DNA of 64,000 bases from Forficula auricularia. Taxonomy: Eukaryota > Arthropoda > Insecta > Dermaptera > Forficulidae. The DNA is taken from positions 37,860,734-37,924,733 of the forward strand of contig JALMQS010000153.1 in the NCBI GenBank assembly GCA_024734495.1, in the 5' to 3' direction. Shown piece after piece: positions 35,242 to 47,448 of this stretch; position 1 is the stretch's first letter, and every line of letters starts with the position of its first letter. Both the position numbers and the translations under genes were made by a program. The notes under the pieces were generated by a model, which saw nothing but the letters and a program-made list of their open reading frames with translations, made no database searches and was not told the DNA's origin.

Positions 35242-35794
35242 AAATAAATTTATAATTTTCTCATTAATATATCAAAGAATAATTAACATATTAACGAGAA
35301 TTGTTTTTGATCGCGCTTTTTAAACAAGATATATATCTCGAGAGTCTGCTGAGTCTTAAGTCTGGACCAAGAGAGAATGAAAAAGATATGATCCATTTGG
35401 CTATAATCCAGCATCATTTCGCGTTTAGCCCGCATGACGCTTTTTATATCAAACACTGATATGGATCACCAAATGAATTTGTAATCTGAGATGTTATATA
35501 TTCAATCTTCCAGTCCAGAGCGCCCGATCTGTTTGTTAACACATGTGTTAGGTGTTTGCTATTAATTAATCATAAGTCTCCTGTATTTGGTTAGATCGCG
35601 AATCGAAAGCAGGTGATCAAAAACAATTCTCGTTAATATGTTAATTATTCTTTGATATATTAACGAGAAAATTATAAATTTATTTAACTTCATTATTTCA
35701 AGTTAGAAATATATAAATTCGGATATTATTTTCACTTAATATTTGACAAAAATCACCTGCTTTCGATTCGCGATCGAATAAAATACAGGAAACA
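35242..35794. mobile_element. Hairpin element flanked by 14-bp direct repeats
   Basis: TGAGTAGCAGAGTT flanks it at 35228-35241 and 35795-35808. The interior has inverted TTTTCTCATTAATATATC arms and CGCGAATCGAAAGCAGGTGA, related to 6850-7355. Direct repeats of 14 bp are longer than usual for cut-and-paste elements and fit retroposition better. Confidence 0.65.
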
Positions 35795-35882
35795 TGAGTA
35801 GCAGAGTTGTTGATTCATAAAGAGAAGTCAATGAGGTTGTTCTCTGTTTGATGCAAATAAACACACACACATATATTATATA

Positions 35883-37249
35883 CCGGGTGTTTTTTATCTT
35901 GAGACAGTCTTATAACTCAAAAACAGTGCATTATATGAAAAAAAGTTTATTTATATAAAGGGGGAAACTTAACTACAATATTGTTTGTCGACCTAGAACA
36001 AGCTTTCGAGGGTATTTCAATGTCAAGTTCTGTTTTTTGAATGAAATTTTTCTATACGTCTATTTAATCTACAAAAAAAAACTGAACAACTTTCATAATA
36101 ACTATTTTTTATACGACATCAAATAAACAAAATACATGAATCAATTAGATCTCAAAAAAATCTTAATTATTTTTAACAATTATTTAACTTAATTATCAAA
36201 TAATAATGATTAAATTATTAATTATTAAAAGAGAAAGAATTCAATCAATCTTTTTCGGACAAATTCTAAGATTTTAGTAGAAATATTATTAAATTGCGAT
36301 ATCAAAACTTTAATTATACAATTAATTATTAAATAAATAATTTAATAATAATTGATAATTTAATAATTTTTCGACACTGTTCTGAGACATTCCAGAGTGT
36401 ATTGCAAGTCCTCTGGAAAATTGGTTATTTGGCCTGTTCCACTTTCTTCGTAGCCTTTACATTTCCTGTTTTTGATTTTTAAACAGATTTTAAAACACAA
36501 TAAAATGAAGCTTGTGAGGGTGTATTCCTATCAATTATAATTATATCTAAAAAAATCAAATATTTAATTATTAAATAAATAATTAATAAATTGAAAAGTC
36601 ACAACAATCAAAATAAGTGTTTATAATGATCTTAAAAATTTAATTATACACAGAATTAAGAGTTTATTTTCTACTTAATAAATCTATTTTAAATTCTTGA
36701 GCTTAAAAAAGTTTATTTCTCGTGTCAATTCAGTAGATAGTTATATTGAATTATCATGATAATAATGGAGCATTTTTTTTTTGTTGAAGAAAATTGTTTA
36801 TTCCAGAAGACTTGCGATACACTCTGGAATGTACACACAGCATAGTCGCAAAATTATTAAATTATTCATTATTATTAAATTATTTATTTAATTTGATCAT
36901 TATTATTTGATAATTAAGTTGAATAATTGTTAAAAATAATTATTATTTGGATTTTTTTCGAGATCTAATTGATTTAATATTTTTTTATTTGATGTCGTAT
37001 AAAAAACAGTTCTTATGAAAGTTGTTTAATTTTTTTGTAGATTTAGGCAATGTAAAGAAAAATATAGGTTTCCATTTAAAAAACAGAACTTGACCTTGAA
37101 ATACCCTTGAAAGCTTGTTCTAGGTCAACAAACAATAGCGTAGTTTAGTTTCCCCTTTGATATAAATAAATTATTATTTGAAACTTTTTTCATAAAATTT
37201 ACTGTTTTTAAGTTATAAGACTGTCTCAAGATAAAAAAAACTCACCCGT
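35883..37249. mobile_element. TA-flanked CCGGGTG element, second copy
   Basis: Inverted ends CCGGGTG...TATCTTGAGACAGTC (35883) and GACTGTCTCAAGATA...CTCACCCG (37247), next to TA. The transposase-like remnant region (36375-36535) is deleted and rearranged relative to 11447-11644. Confidence 0.7.
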
Positions 37250-38089
37250 TATATTATATATACACCGAGTATAAAATTCTAAGTATATAATTTATTTGTT
37301 AGAGATTATAGAGACAAGCGTCGTTGACTGATTTTTTTTATTAGCTAAGCACTAAGGCAGCTTTAACCGAGTCTTAAAAAAGTTTTCACTTTTCCCTCCA
37401 ATTTTTTAATACAAGCTTTGATGGTAATTTTCAGCTTATTCGTTCAGTTAGTTGTAGTTAATTTTGTGGTATGAAATTTAAATGAAATTCATGCCTAAGA
37501 AAAAGTTGGAACACTCCTGAATATATGAGATAGAAAATTAAGATGAAATAACTCGTTCCTGTATTATGTCATGTTAATTCGTCCGTCCTTGTATGGATGG
37601 GGACCACCTTTTTTCTTAAGGAGCGAAGCTACTTTAGATTATTATGGTATAGCTATTCAGGGATAGAACAAATCAAACTTGCCATACTCGTTCTAAAATA
37701 TTAAATCATTCGGATTGAGTCAAACAACATTAGAAATTGATTGAAACAAGGGGCAAAAAGTACTTTAGTACTAGCGTTCTGATGTTAAAAAAATGCAGTG
37801 AAGGGACGAATTTTCATTACAGAATTCATTGTGAAAGACTTTGCCATTTAAGATTGTTTTATCTAATAAATTTGTGTAAAGAAAATTTATTCCTCGTTAG
37901 GAACCACATATTTTTTCAAAATAATTAACATCTTGGAAAATATCATTTTTACAGAAATAATTTTTAGAAGCTTTTTTTGTAGATGGTGAGGCTTTCTGTC
38001 ACTCATATATGTATATAAGTATATATTAAAATAGTTCGAGCTCTTTCGGACAAATTTTGAAAATACTATATGTAAATCTTAGGGTTAAG

Positions 38090-38842
38090 CAATGTTTCCC
38101 AAATTTTTTCGATTATGGAGCAATATTTTTTTGTAAAATTTTTATGCGGCCCTCTTTTATAGTATATAAAACACATATATTATTTAAAGTGCTAATTCTA
38201 ATATTTAATTATTCGTGTCCATGATTAATAAATTAAAGGATCGTAGGAAGTTGGACTTGACTTTAAATTAAATACAAAGTTTTTTATTTAAATGGGCCAA
38301 ACGTTTAGTTGCTGATTCGCAACTTCTTCAGTGGCTCATTTATTAAACTTATTTGTCTGGAGTTTTGACTAAGAGAAAAAATAAATAAACAAAAAAAAAT
38401 TATTTGTTCAATTTGATTCTTTTAATTATTTTGACGGGAAACAATTTGTAAGGATACTGTTTGAAAATGCCTTTTCTCTTCAGTCAAAAATTCAGACAAA
38501 TAAGTTTAATAAATGAGCCACTGAAGAAGTTGCGAACCAACAACGAAACTTTTGGCCCATTTAAATAAAAACTTTGTATTTAATTTAAAGTCAAGTCCAA
38601 CTCCCTACGATTCCTTTAATTAGCTAATTCTAATTTTTGATTAATGGGTTAATAAAAAATCAGGTAGTTTATTTTAAATAGATTTGATTAAACTCAATTC
38701 CACATTTAACTTCTACATGGACATGTAGCGAAATTCCGTAAAATTACTTATGGCAAAAAGTTTTTTTTTCAATTTTCTCTGAGGGTCGGTATTTTTTCTG
38801 CGGATCGGTACTGAACCACGGTCCACAGTTTGGGAAACGCTG
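38090..38842. mobile_element. Old hAT-like element, GTTTCCCAAA ends, with nested hairpin
   Basis: Ends CAATGTTTCCCAAATTTT and CAGTTTGGGAAACGCTG. The flanking 8-mers GGGTTAAG and AGATAAAG are only partly conserved. The nested hairpin is at 38233-38620. Confidence 0.55.
38233..38620. repeat. Hairpin element with CTGAAGAAGTTGCGAA cores
   Basis: Arms of about 150 bp (AAAGGATCGTAGGAAGTTGG and its inverse). Each arm carries CTGAAGA, a GTTG/CAAC stem and (G)AAAC: 38521-38549 on plus, 38301-38331 on minus. See the finding on hammerhead-like cores. Confidence 0.75.
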
Positions 38843-40044
38843 AGATAAAGTACTATATATAAATATATATTTAAAAATAAACTGACGTCACTTTCTTATG
38901 AATTAGCCAAAACCTCTAAATTCAAAGTTTCATAATTTTAGGATCAAGGATCTAGCCAACATTTTGGTTACACCATAAACCCACATATTCTAAAAAACAA
39001 TTTTTTGGATTCAGAGAATCTTTTAAACGTAAACATCTGTAAAAATCTCAACTTTCAATTTTTTCACAAATTGAAAATTTCCATTAAGTACTATTAATAG
39101 AATTTATTTGTTGAGTAATGGAAATAAAACAACTTTGGAATAGATTAATATGAAACGCACCATATAAAATATAACTAAAACGCAAAAAGAAAGAAAATTT
39201 GAATTATTTTAAGATTATATAAATTTAGAAACCGACACACACACCATTTTTTGTTGCATGTTTATTGAGTTGGCGAAATATGATCGATATCGGTTCAAGA
39301 AAAAAAAATATATGATTTGATTTATATTTATAAACCTATGAAATTGTCTTGGATATGCGCTCTCGGTATTAAATTTCTCACAGAAACCATCATCTATATA
39401 ATTATACGAATGGATCTATGGACAAAATGTTATCTAAATGCTATCTACCTCATCAAAAGCTGACCTTGAATTAAAAAAGAGTGATGAAAAAATATTACAT
39501 AATCATACTCTCAATCAAATTAATCTTTTGAATGAAATTTTTTTATTTAGGGCAATGTTATTATATTTTTTTTATCAAGTCTTATTTTTAATTATAATAT
39601 TATTATTGCTGAAAATGTCATTCAACTAGGTATTAATCTTGATAATTTTATTATTATATATTTAATAAAAAATCCCTATTATAATATTGCTTATTAGTTT
39701 TGGTTCCAATTTCACCTTTAAATATATATATACCTATATATATTTATTTATATAGTGCCTCGAACTCATTTAGTTGACCCTGGCGTACTTTTCAATTCTA
39801 GAACACATTATGACTTCTAAATTGGTTAAAAATATATTACTAGAGAATTTTTTTATTATTAATATTGGAATATTTTTTTTCTAAATTATAATCAAATACA
39901 TCTCCTATCCAACTAATCAATCCCAAAAGGTGAAATGGGAAAGAAAAGGGGGAGACGAATATCTATATTAGCATATTTTCGCCCTGATAATGAAGGATAT
40001 GAAATCTAACTGTAAAAGTAAACATTTCGCAAATATGCTTCCTC
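38843..40044. other. Intronic AT-rich sequence, nothing recognised
   Basis: No gene-like ORF. A TATATA microsatellite is at 39724-39750. Confidence 0.4.
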
Positions 40045-40995
40045 GATTAATTTAGATTTAAACAGGCTTAAAAATTGGGGAACCCACAACTTTAATGATG
40101 GCAAAACGCAATGCTGTCTAATTTCTAGGCACGAAGATAGGAACCTTCCTGACATTTTCTTTGATTCGAGCTCATTGGAATTTCTTGACAAAATATCAAT
40201 GTTGGGTGTCACCGAGGGGTGAACCGCGAACTAATATGCTGTACACCTACTTCCACTTGTACTTCCAAATATTTCCAAGTACATACTTCCAAAATACTTC
40301 CAAAGAGGTGTACACCTGCTTCCAATCAGGGATCACCCCTCGGGTGTCACCTTAGGTTCTGACCTTTCTTGGAATGATCGTATTATCTCAGTAGCAAAAC
40401 CTGGAGCAAACGCTTTTTCACCCGCACTCAACTTCTTATCTTTTACAAGGCTCAAGTTCGCCCCTGTCTTGAATATTGCTCGCATCTGTGGAGAGGAGCC
40501 TCCAAGCATTCTCTTAATACCTTAGATGCAATTCAGAGGCGGCCTATCAGACTGATAGGAGATCCAACATTAACTGACACTCTGGACCCCCTGGCACATC
40601 GTAGAACTGTCTCCGCCCTTTCTGTTTTTTATAGATATTAGCATGGCTTTTGTTCTGAAGAGATAAAATCGATAATCCCACCAAAGACTTCATTTGCGCG
40701 AAATACACGATTTTCTAGGAATCAACACCCCTACGATGTTAAATTGGATAGTAACCGAAAGAAAGCATTCGCCAACTCGTTTATCCCTATGACATCTAGA
40801 GACTGGAACTATCTTACTCCGACCTTCTTACCAGCAACAGATAACCTTCAATCTTTCAAGACACGCATCCACGAACACCTTCAACTCCGACCCAATCCCT
40901 AAATCTCTTCTTATTTCCAAGATACAAGGGTCCACCGAGGACTTCAGAGGTTGAACCTTTTCGGTGCAAATTCTTCTTGTATCAATATCATTATA
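40045..40995 (+). pseudogene. Jockey-like LINE fragment with stem-loop tail and A-tract
   Basis: Co-linear with 8890-9735: LNRLKNWGT near 40060, LEYCSHLWRGASK near 40470, LTDTLDPLAHRRT near 40570, SRDWNYLTPTFLP near 40795. It has frameshifts and a stop near 40640. The tail has a stem (ATACAAGGGTC / TTCTTGTAT) and ends in A10. It is interrupted by a hAT MITE at 40213-40342; removing the MITE restores the reading LGVTLGSDLSWND. Confidence 0.88.
40213..40342. mobile_element. hAT-type MITE, CGAGGGGTGAACC ends, 8-bp TSD
   Basis: Ends CGAGGGGTGAACCGCG and GATCACCCCTCG. Target duplication GGTGTCAC at 40205-40212 and 40343-40350. Sister of 13660-13825. Confidence 0.92.
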
Positions 40996-41784
40996 AAAAA
41001 AAAATATATTTTCCATGAGATAAATTGGTTGAGTCAAACCAGTCTTCGAACTGAATACTCCACATTAAAAAGTTTTTTTTTCAACGATAATGATGCAACA
41101 AGGTGCAATCTGGATCGTAAAAAGAAGAGCAAGACATTTCAGGAATTGGGGCGGAGTCGAAAGTACCTGAGGTACCTGTGGATGCGAATCTTGAAAGACC
41201 AAAGATTTATGTCCCTGCAAAGAATGATTCTGGAAGAGAGTTCCAATCTCTAGAACAAGTTGGTGAATGTGTTTGTTCTGGTAGTATCTATTTGATTGTG
41301 GAGTGTTGAATATTTGAAAATCGTATGTTTCGCGCAAATTAAGCTTTAGTGATATTATCAAATCAATAGAAACGAAATGCTAGTACCTATCTATAAAAAA
41401 GGGAAAGAGCGGAGACGGTTCTACGATACATCAGCAAATCTTTTTGCTTGAAAGAGAAATAAACTTTCTATCCGAGCCATAATTTACATGAAATGTCAAA
41501 AACAAAAGTCTCGCGAAAATTTATAGCCAGGAAGCAAAAGCAACTGTCGGTTGTTCAAGTGTTAAAACTTTAATAAGTAAAATTATTGCGAATACTCAGG
41601 ATGGGGGATGGCACAGCAGGTCCCATAATTCATGACCATAACATACAACTTAATATTTTCTATATAAAAACATATAGCCAAATGGATTTTGATATTCGGA
41701 AATCATTTCTGTACCATAATAACATTTAATTTATGAAGATTAACAGATTTTAATCTAATTAAAGCAATTATTAAGCCATATTTT

Positions 41785-42595
41785 TACCATACAGGGTATG
41801 GTCAAGTATTGTAATCGTGCATGAAAAAAGTGTTTTTTTTTCCTTCTTTTTTTCGAAATATCTCAAAAACGGCTGAAACTATTTTGATTAAAAAAATTGA
41901 GGGAAACCATGGCATTTCGCTCTATAAAAAAGCCCTAATAAGTGAACATCGAAAAAATTATATTTTTCGAGATAATAATTTTTTTGTCATAATGTCTGTT
42001 AGTCTGTTTGTTAGTTAGTCAGTCTGTGCGTTACCAAATTTTGTGGACGAGCTAGCTCAAAAACTAGTCTGAATATCGAAACGAAATTTCACAGGTAGTT
42101 TTGGTCCATTGAGATTAAGAGCTGATTAGATTTTGGTGTATATCGACCCAAAATTAAGGGGGGTGGAGGGGGTTAAAAATTAAAGATCTAGGCCATTTGA
42201 GCAAACTCAACCAAATTTTGTATACATAATCAGTGGGACCCCAGAAGTCTAAAAATGCAAAAACTAACCGCCCAAAAAAAGGGGGGGGGGTAAAAATTAA
42301 AAATCTAGGCCGTTTGAGCAAACTCAACCAAATTTTGTATACATAATCAGTGGACCCCCAGAAGTCTAAAAATGCAAAAACTAACGGTGCATGGTCAAAA
42401 AATTAAAATCTTGGCCATTTGACCAAACTCAACCAAATTTTGTATACATAATCAGTGGGATACAAGAAGTCTAAAAAGCAAAAACTAACCCCCCTCCCCT
42501 ACATGATTATAAATAATTTTATTAAATATAAGTGAGGTGCCAGGTTCTATGGTAAAGTCAAGTCGATGGCCACATCAGAACACGTCAGCTTATTT
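41785..42595 (+). mobile_element. Terminal-hairpin element family B, fullest copy
   Basis: Hairpin TTTACCATACAGGGTATGGT and TTGTAATCG at the start, a GTTAGTCTG microsatellite (41995-42030), three AACTCAACCAAATTTTGTAT units (42200-42450), ATGATTATAAATAATTTT, and far end GTCGATGGCCACATCAGAAC. Best reference for family B. Non-coding. Confidence 0.75.
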
Positions 42596-43137
42596 TTCTA
42601 AAAACTCCCACTTCAAAAAAATCGTCAACCTTGTCGATTGCACACAAAGTGAATTCAAAAAATACACTCTTATTTTATTTAATGAGCCCCTGAATAAAAA
42701 TTGTAATATGATTTTTAATAAATAAAGTTCATAAAATTTAATAAAAATAATTAATAATTAGAACAACTTCCCAGATACAACATGTAAAACAAAATATAAA
42801 AATATTTGAACAACCATTAATTAATCATAACAAATTGGAAAATTATTTTTTTCTGAAGCACTATGGTGCAATCAAGCGAGGCTCGTAGAAAGACACCCTT
42901 AAATCAAATTAGCAATAAAGAAAAAAATATTATTTTCAAAAGAAGAGTTCGAACCTAGAACCCCACGTAACCATGGCAATGTTTCTATGATTTTAGCCAG
43001 CTTTAGGTGTGGTGATTAATTGAGGTCTGTTCAAATATATATTTTAATAGGCAGGCCACTATCATATAGTAAGCATAAAAGAGTTAAGAAATAATCAAAT
43101 TCATATCTTCATACAGACATTTAGAATTAGTTTGGTT

Positions 43138-43206
43138 TGGGGGATCAGTATCTCGGTTAGTAGAAACTCCGCGCTGCTAATGTGAGGTCTCGTGTTCGAA
43201 CCCCCG
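43138..43206 (+). repeat. tRNA-like segment (SINE head candidate)
   Basis: CTCGGTTAGTAGAAACTCC resembles box A and flank; GTGTTCGAACCCCCGG is a good box B. It lacks a pairing acceptor stem, so it is not a functional tRNA. A second, weaker tRNA-like segment lies on the minus strand at about 43018-42948. Confidence 0.45.
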
Positions 43207-43265
43207 GACAGTCCTTTTGTATATAATTATTTTTTTCTTTATTTCTAATTTGACTAAATATAAAT

Positions 43266-44108
43266 ATTACTTAACATTATGGGAATCTTATCTAGACCCA
43301 CGGCAGTGTGTCAGCCAAGTTTGGAAAAACGGGAGACTCACCGGCCATGTGTATATTTTCACGAACCATTCCGAGCCACTTTTGGCCCCCCATAACTCAA
43401 AAACCACTAGACCTACACACTTGAAATTTTGCATGTCTAAATAAGGTCAACTGGAACATCTAGAATCCCCAATTTCATGAATAAACCAATTATAGTTCTT
43501 GAGCTATTAAGGTCTGAATAGTGCCATTTTTAACACTGACTGACTCACATATCAAAAACCTAGAATACTTCCTCTGATCCTAGAATGCTAAAATTTGGCA
43601 TACTGGTATAGTTTGAGCTACAATTAAAGGGAAAAATCGAAAAAGCGAAAATTTCTCTTTTTCATGACCTAAAATGAAGGGGTGAAATTTATTATAATAG
43701 GCTTAATTAACATATAGTGGAAATACAATAAACCTAGAATTCTGAAATTTGGCTTACTGGTAAAGCTTGGCACATTAATAAAGGAGGAAATTGAAAAAAA
43801 AACTTTCCCTCCTTCAGGACATAAAATGAAGGGTTAAATTTATAGGCTTATTAACATATAGTGAAAATACAATCAAGCTTTCTAGCTGAATGCTGAAATT
43901 TGGCATAGCTACTGGTAGAGATTGGCACATTAATAAAGGAATAAATTGAATAACCAAAACTTTGACTTCTTCGGGGCCCGAAATGAAGGGGTAAAATTTA
44001 TAGGCTCAATTAAAATATAGGTAAAATATAATGACACGGGAATGCTAAATCTTGGCATGTTGGTACATTAATAAAGAGTGATATTACTTAAAATTATGGG
44101 AATCTTAT
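43266..44108 (+). mobile_element. Non-coding element flanked by 26-bp direct repeats
   Basis: ATTACTTAACATTATGGGAATCTTAT-like direct repeats are at 43266-43291 and 44083-44108 (one mismatch in 26). The interior (CTAGAACACCTAGAATCCC-type text, GGTATAGTTTGAGCTAC repeats) matches the inverse of the element at 62966-64000. Confidence 0.65.
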
Positions 44109-44310
44109 TCAATTTAGCAGAGACATATTTAATGAGTTCGTTGAGGAGAAAAACTTAATTAATCATTTTTTATGTACTTATTTCGATAATAATATTCAAA
44201 ATTGTACTAATGCACACAAAACATTGAAAGAAAAAGACATATATTACTTTTTATTATTTTTAATTACTAACTACAAAATTTGTAAATTTATTTAATAAAA
44301 ATAAATACTT

Positions 44311-44467
44311 AAGTGGATATCGATGAGGCAGTCCAAAAAAAAAAGAAGATAATTTACACTATCTTTTTATTCATAAAACCGACGCTTCGGAGACTATTCC
44401 CTCCTTCTTCAGGGTCTGTAATTAATTAAAATGGTCTTTTTTTGGACTGCCTCATCGATATCCACTT
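44311..44467. repeat. Hairpin element, AAGTGGATATCGATGAGGCA ends
   Basis: A 30-bp perfect inverted end (AAGTGGATATCGATGAGGCA plus GTCCAAAAAA). The loop holds CTGAAGA-A-GGAG...CTCC-GAAG on the minus strand (44412-44380). Confidence 0.8.
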
Positions 44468-44972
44468 AATTCACTTATCAGTCCGTCTCCAAAAATTACT
44501 CCAATCTTATAAAAATAAATACAATTAAATTCTATGAAGTAAGTATAGAAGTAGGTATACACATGTGTTAAATGTTAATGATTTAATGATCATTCAATGA
44601 TTAGTGACATGTATGTAAAAAAAGATAGAAAAAATAAAGAGAGAAAGGAATATATAGAATTCAATTAATAAATTATTTTCATTTATTATAACTAGCTCTT
44701 TTTAATTAAAAGAGAGCTTGGAAAAGAAAGTGACCAAAAAGTGGGTTAAACTAAAATATTACTCTAAAAATAATAATAACAAAAATAAAATAAATCTCTT
44801 TCAAATGAAAACGAAAATCAAAAAAATATATTTAAATTACCATAAAATTTGAAAAAAATCCGTCCGTACGTCTGTGAGTTGGCCTCTAAAGAAAAAAAAA
44901 TATTTCAAGTGAAAAAAAATTCACTAATTTTCGAATTAGGATTAAAAATAAGAAATTATACAAAATAATATA

Positions 44973-45922
44973 GGGTAAACGCTCCAGTAATGGGCCGGTT
45001 AAGAGAAAAATTGAAGTGAAACTGAGTTTCCACTGCTACATATTAAGCAAATTGGTCCAAATTTTTATCTGTCATTCTATTATCTGTCCTACACCTGTAA
45101 CCGCAGTTTTAGCACACTGGTTTCATTTAAAAAAATAAATAAAAATTATTTACCATAACTAACCTGATGTACCGATAATGGGCCAGTATTTTATCCGACG
45201 TACCAGTAATGGGCCATCTATCTATTAAATCTATTGTGGAACAATAATCAAGTCTATAACATCGTAGAATTACAAAGAGGTGTAACTAAAAACAAAATCT
45301 ATCTGTTTTATTCATATTATTCTAAAACTTTAAAGAAAATGCCGATGGTCCAGTAATGGGCCGGCCCGCCCATTATTGGAACCATTCATAGTACAATGAC
45401 CGTTCCTGTACTGATCAGTTAGGTTTCGATCGAGGTTAAGCTTAATTCAGAATGATACCATGTTCTTATGTTGGTCAGGACTGGCCCATTACTGGGACAG
45501 TTGAACAATTCGTGATCCCATGATGGCCCACCCTATTTTGGCAATGAAATCTTAAGTTTTTCATCATTTATGCACTGTACAATTCGAATTATACATATTA
45601 TCGTACTAAATATTCCTTAAAGTCAATAAACAGGCATTATAGTAAATAAATATTATTTGTTGAAAAAAAATCACTTTCCTTAACAGATTTTTTAATCAAA
45701 AGTTAAAATAATCACAAATATTCGTCTCTTTATCAGAATAATCCAAACACTGGACACAAAGTAAAGGAATTATCTGAATTCCAGTGCTAAGGTATCCTAG
45801 TAGGAAGTAGTCAATGACCCGTATCCCTTTCACTGCCCTAGGTAACAAAAGACCCTTCATTTCTCAACATTTTAAAGGGGTGGCCCATTATAGGAGCATG
45901 GCCCATTACTGGATCGTTTATC
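44973..45922. mobile_element. Element with repeated TCCAGTAATGGGCC motifs
   Basis: Terminal inverted sequence GTAAACGCTCCAGTAATGGG (left) and CCCATTACTGGATCGTTTAT (right). The core motif AGTAATGGGCC or its inverse recurs at about 44985, 45172, 45203, 45350, 45368, 45483, 45884 and 45899. No ORF. Clustered copies of an end motif are typical of transposase-binding subterminal repeats. Confidence 0.7.
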
Positions 45923-46401
45923 TTAATCATAAAAAATATTCTTGATTTGAAATTTAATTGTCATCCTTGAATTTTTTTATGAAAACTTTGCTGTCCATAG
46001 ATAGGATAATTGTTTATTTTTGGCTATGTGTTAATTTATTCATAGATGAAGAAGCAGTTAGTAAATAAAATAAGAAGCATTGACGGCTCAACACGAGGAC
46101 CTCTACTGTCTTTTTCGGGATTGAAAAGCAAAGCACTAGAGACGAACCCTAAATGATGTAGCAAATTCGTACCCTCGATCTGTTGATTTATCAATTTGAA
46201 TTCATCTCTAGTGATATTGGCAAAATCCAGTTAGTGGTTACATCAATTCAAGAGAAATAGAATTAATAATATAGTGTGAATTCATTGCGAATTCTCCCTC
46301 CCCCGACACCTAGAGACAACCGCCCACCATTGCTGAATAGCAAACATATTCTTGTAGAGGAGAATGTTGTTTTAGATTTGATCCTTTGTTGGTTGAGTTG
46401 T

Positions 46402-46659
46402 ATATGTGCCCATAATTATGAAAGTGGTCTAAGTCATTGATTGTTAGTTTCGAGATATTTAAAGTTTTATAAAATAAACAAGATTCGAATTCTGTATAAT
46501 CAGACAACTAGAAATCCACTTAACGGTTTCAATTGTATGCGATTTTTAAAAACCGATATCTTATTATTGTACTTTTTAAATGGATGGAACATAAAATATG
46601 AAAAAACTAATTTTTTAATTTTTTGACTTAGTCCACTTTCATAATTATGGGCACATATC
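46402..46659. repeat. Hairpin element, TATGTGCCCATAATTATGAA ends
   Basis: About 35-bp inverted ends (TATGTGCCCATAATTATGAA, AGTGGTCTAAGTCA) enclose about 190 bp. MITE-like. The open frames across it are shadows. Confidence 0.75.
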
Positions 46660-47448
46660 AAAAGAGAAGCGTAGGCTAAAATCATGGCGAAAAAATGACT
46701 TCATAAATAGATATCGAAACGTTGTGCATAATGAAAGGATTTTCTTATTAAAGATGTGCAATCTAGATGGTTTTTGCATTTTTAGTCTTCAATCACTTTT
46801 GAAAGTATGTATGAATGCGAAAAGCTATTTTTAAGAAGGAAATTCACGAAAAGGATAATTAGAAATACCTACAATTTTGGATAAAAATAATAATGAAGTT
46901 TTTATTAAAACTTATCTTACATTTCCCATTTTCATTTTTTTAAGTATTTTTTTTTTGTGATTAAAACTTCTTGACCTGACACGCTTTGCAAATATTATAA
47001 TGCATATCTTTAAGAAAATTAAAAAAAATTCAACAACCAAAAATTTAAAATCTTGACTAGTTAGAAAAAAATCGAAAAAATGGGTTAATAACGCAAATCA
47101 CAAGATGTCAGTATCCTAAGTACCTATATATTTAAAATATGATTTCAAAAATAATGGTAATATTAAATTAAAAGTATGAATACTTTTTAAAGTCGAATGC
47201 GTGGAGTTGCAGCGATTTCAGGCGTAGAAGGAAAATTCAACAAAACGTTTATTTTAATATAAATACACTGGCCGAAATAATTTGGCTAACCCTTAAAAGC
47301 TTTTTTCATTTAAGGTAGAGCTGTAAGAACTTTACTAATGTCAATGATTTAAAGATATGCGTTATTGGTATTCAAAATAACATATACTAAGTTGTGATTG
47401 AATGATTGGATTTTAAGTATTTAATAGAAAAGAAAACGAAAAAACAAT

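Noticed and set aside
43138..43206. Functional tRNA
   Set aside because: Box B is good, but cloverleaf arms do not fold consistently; treated as a SINE-like segment.
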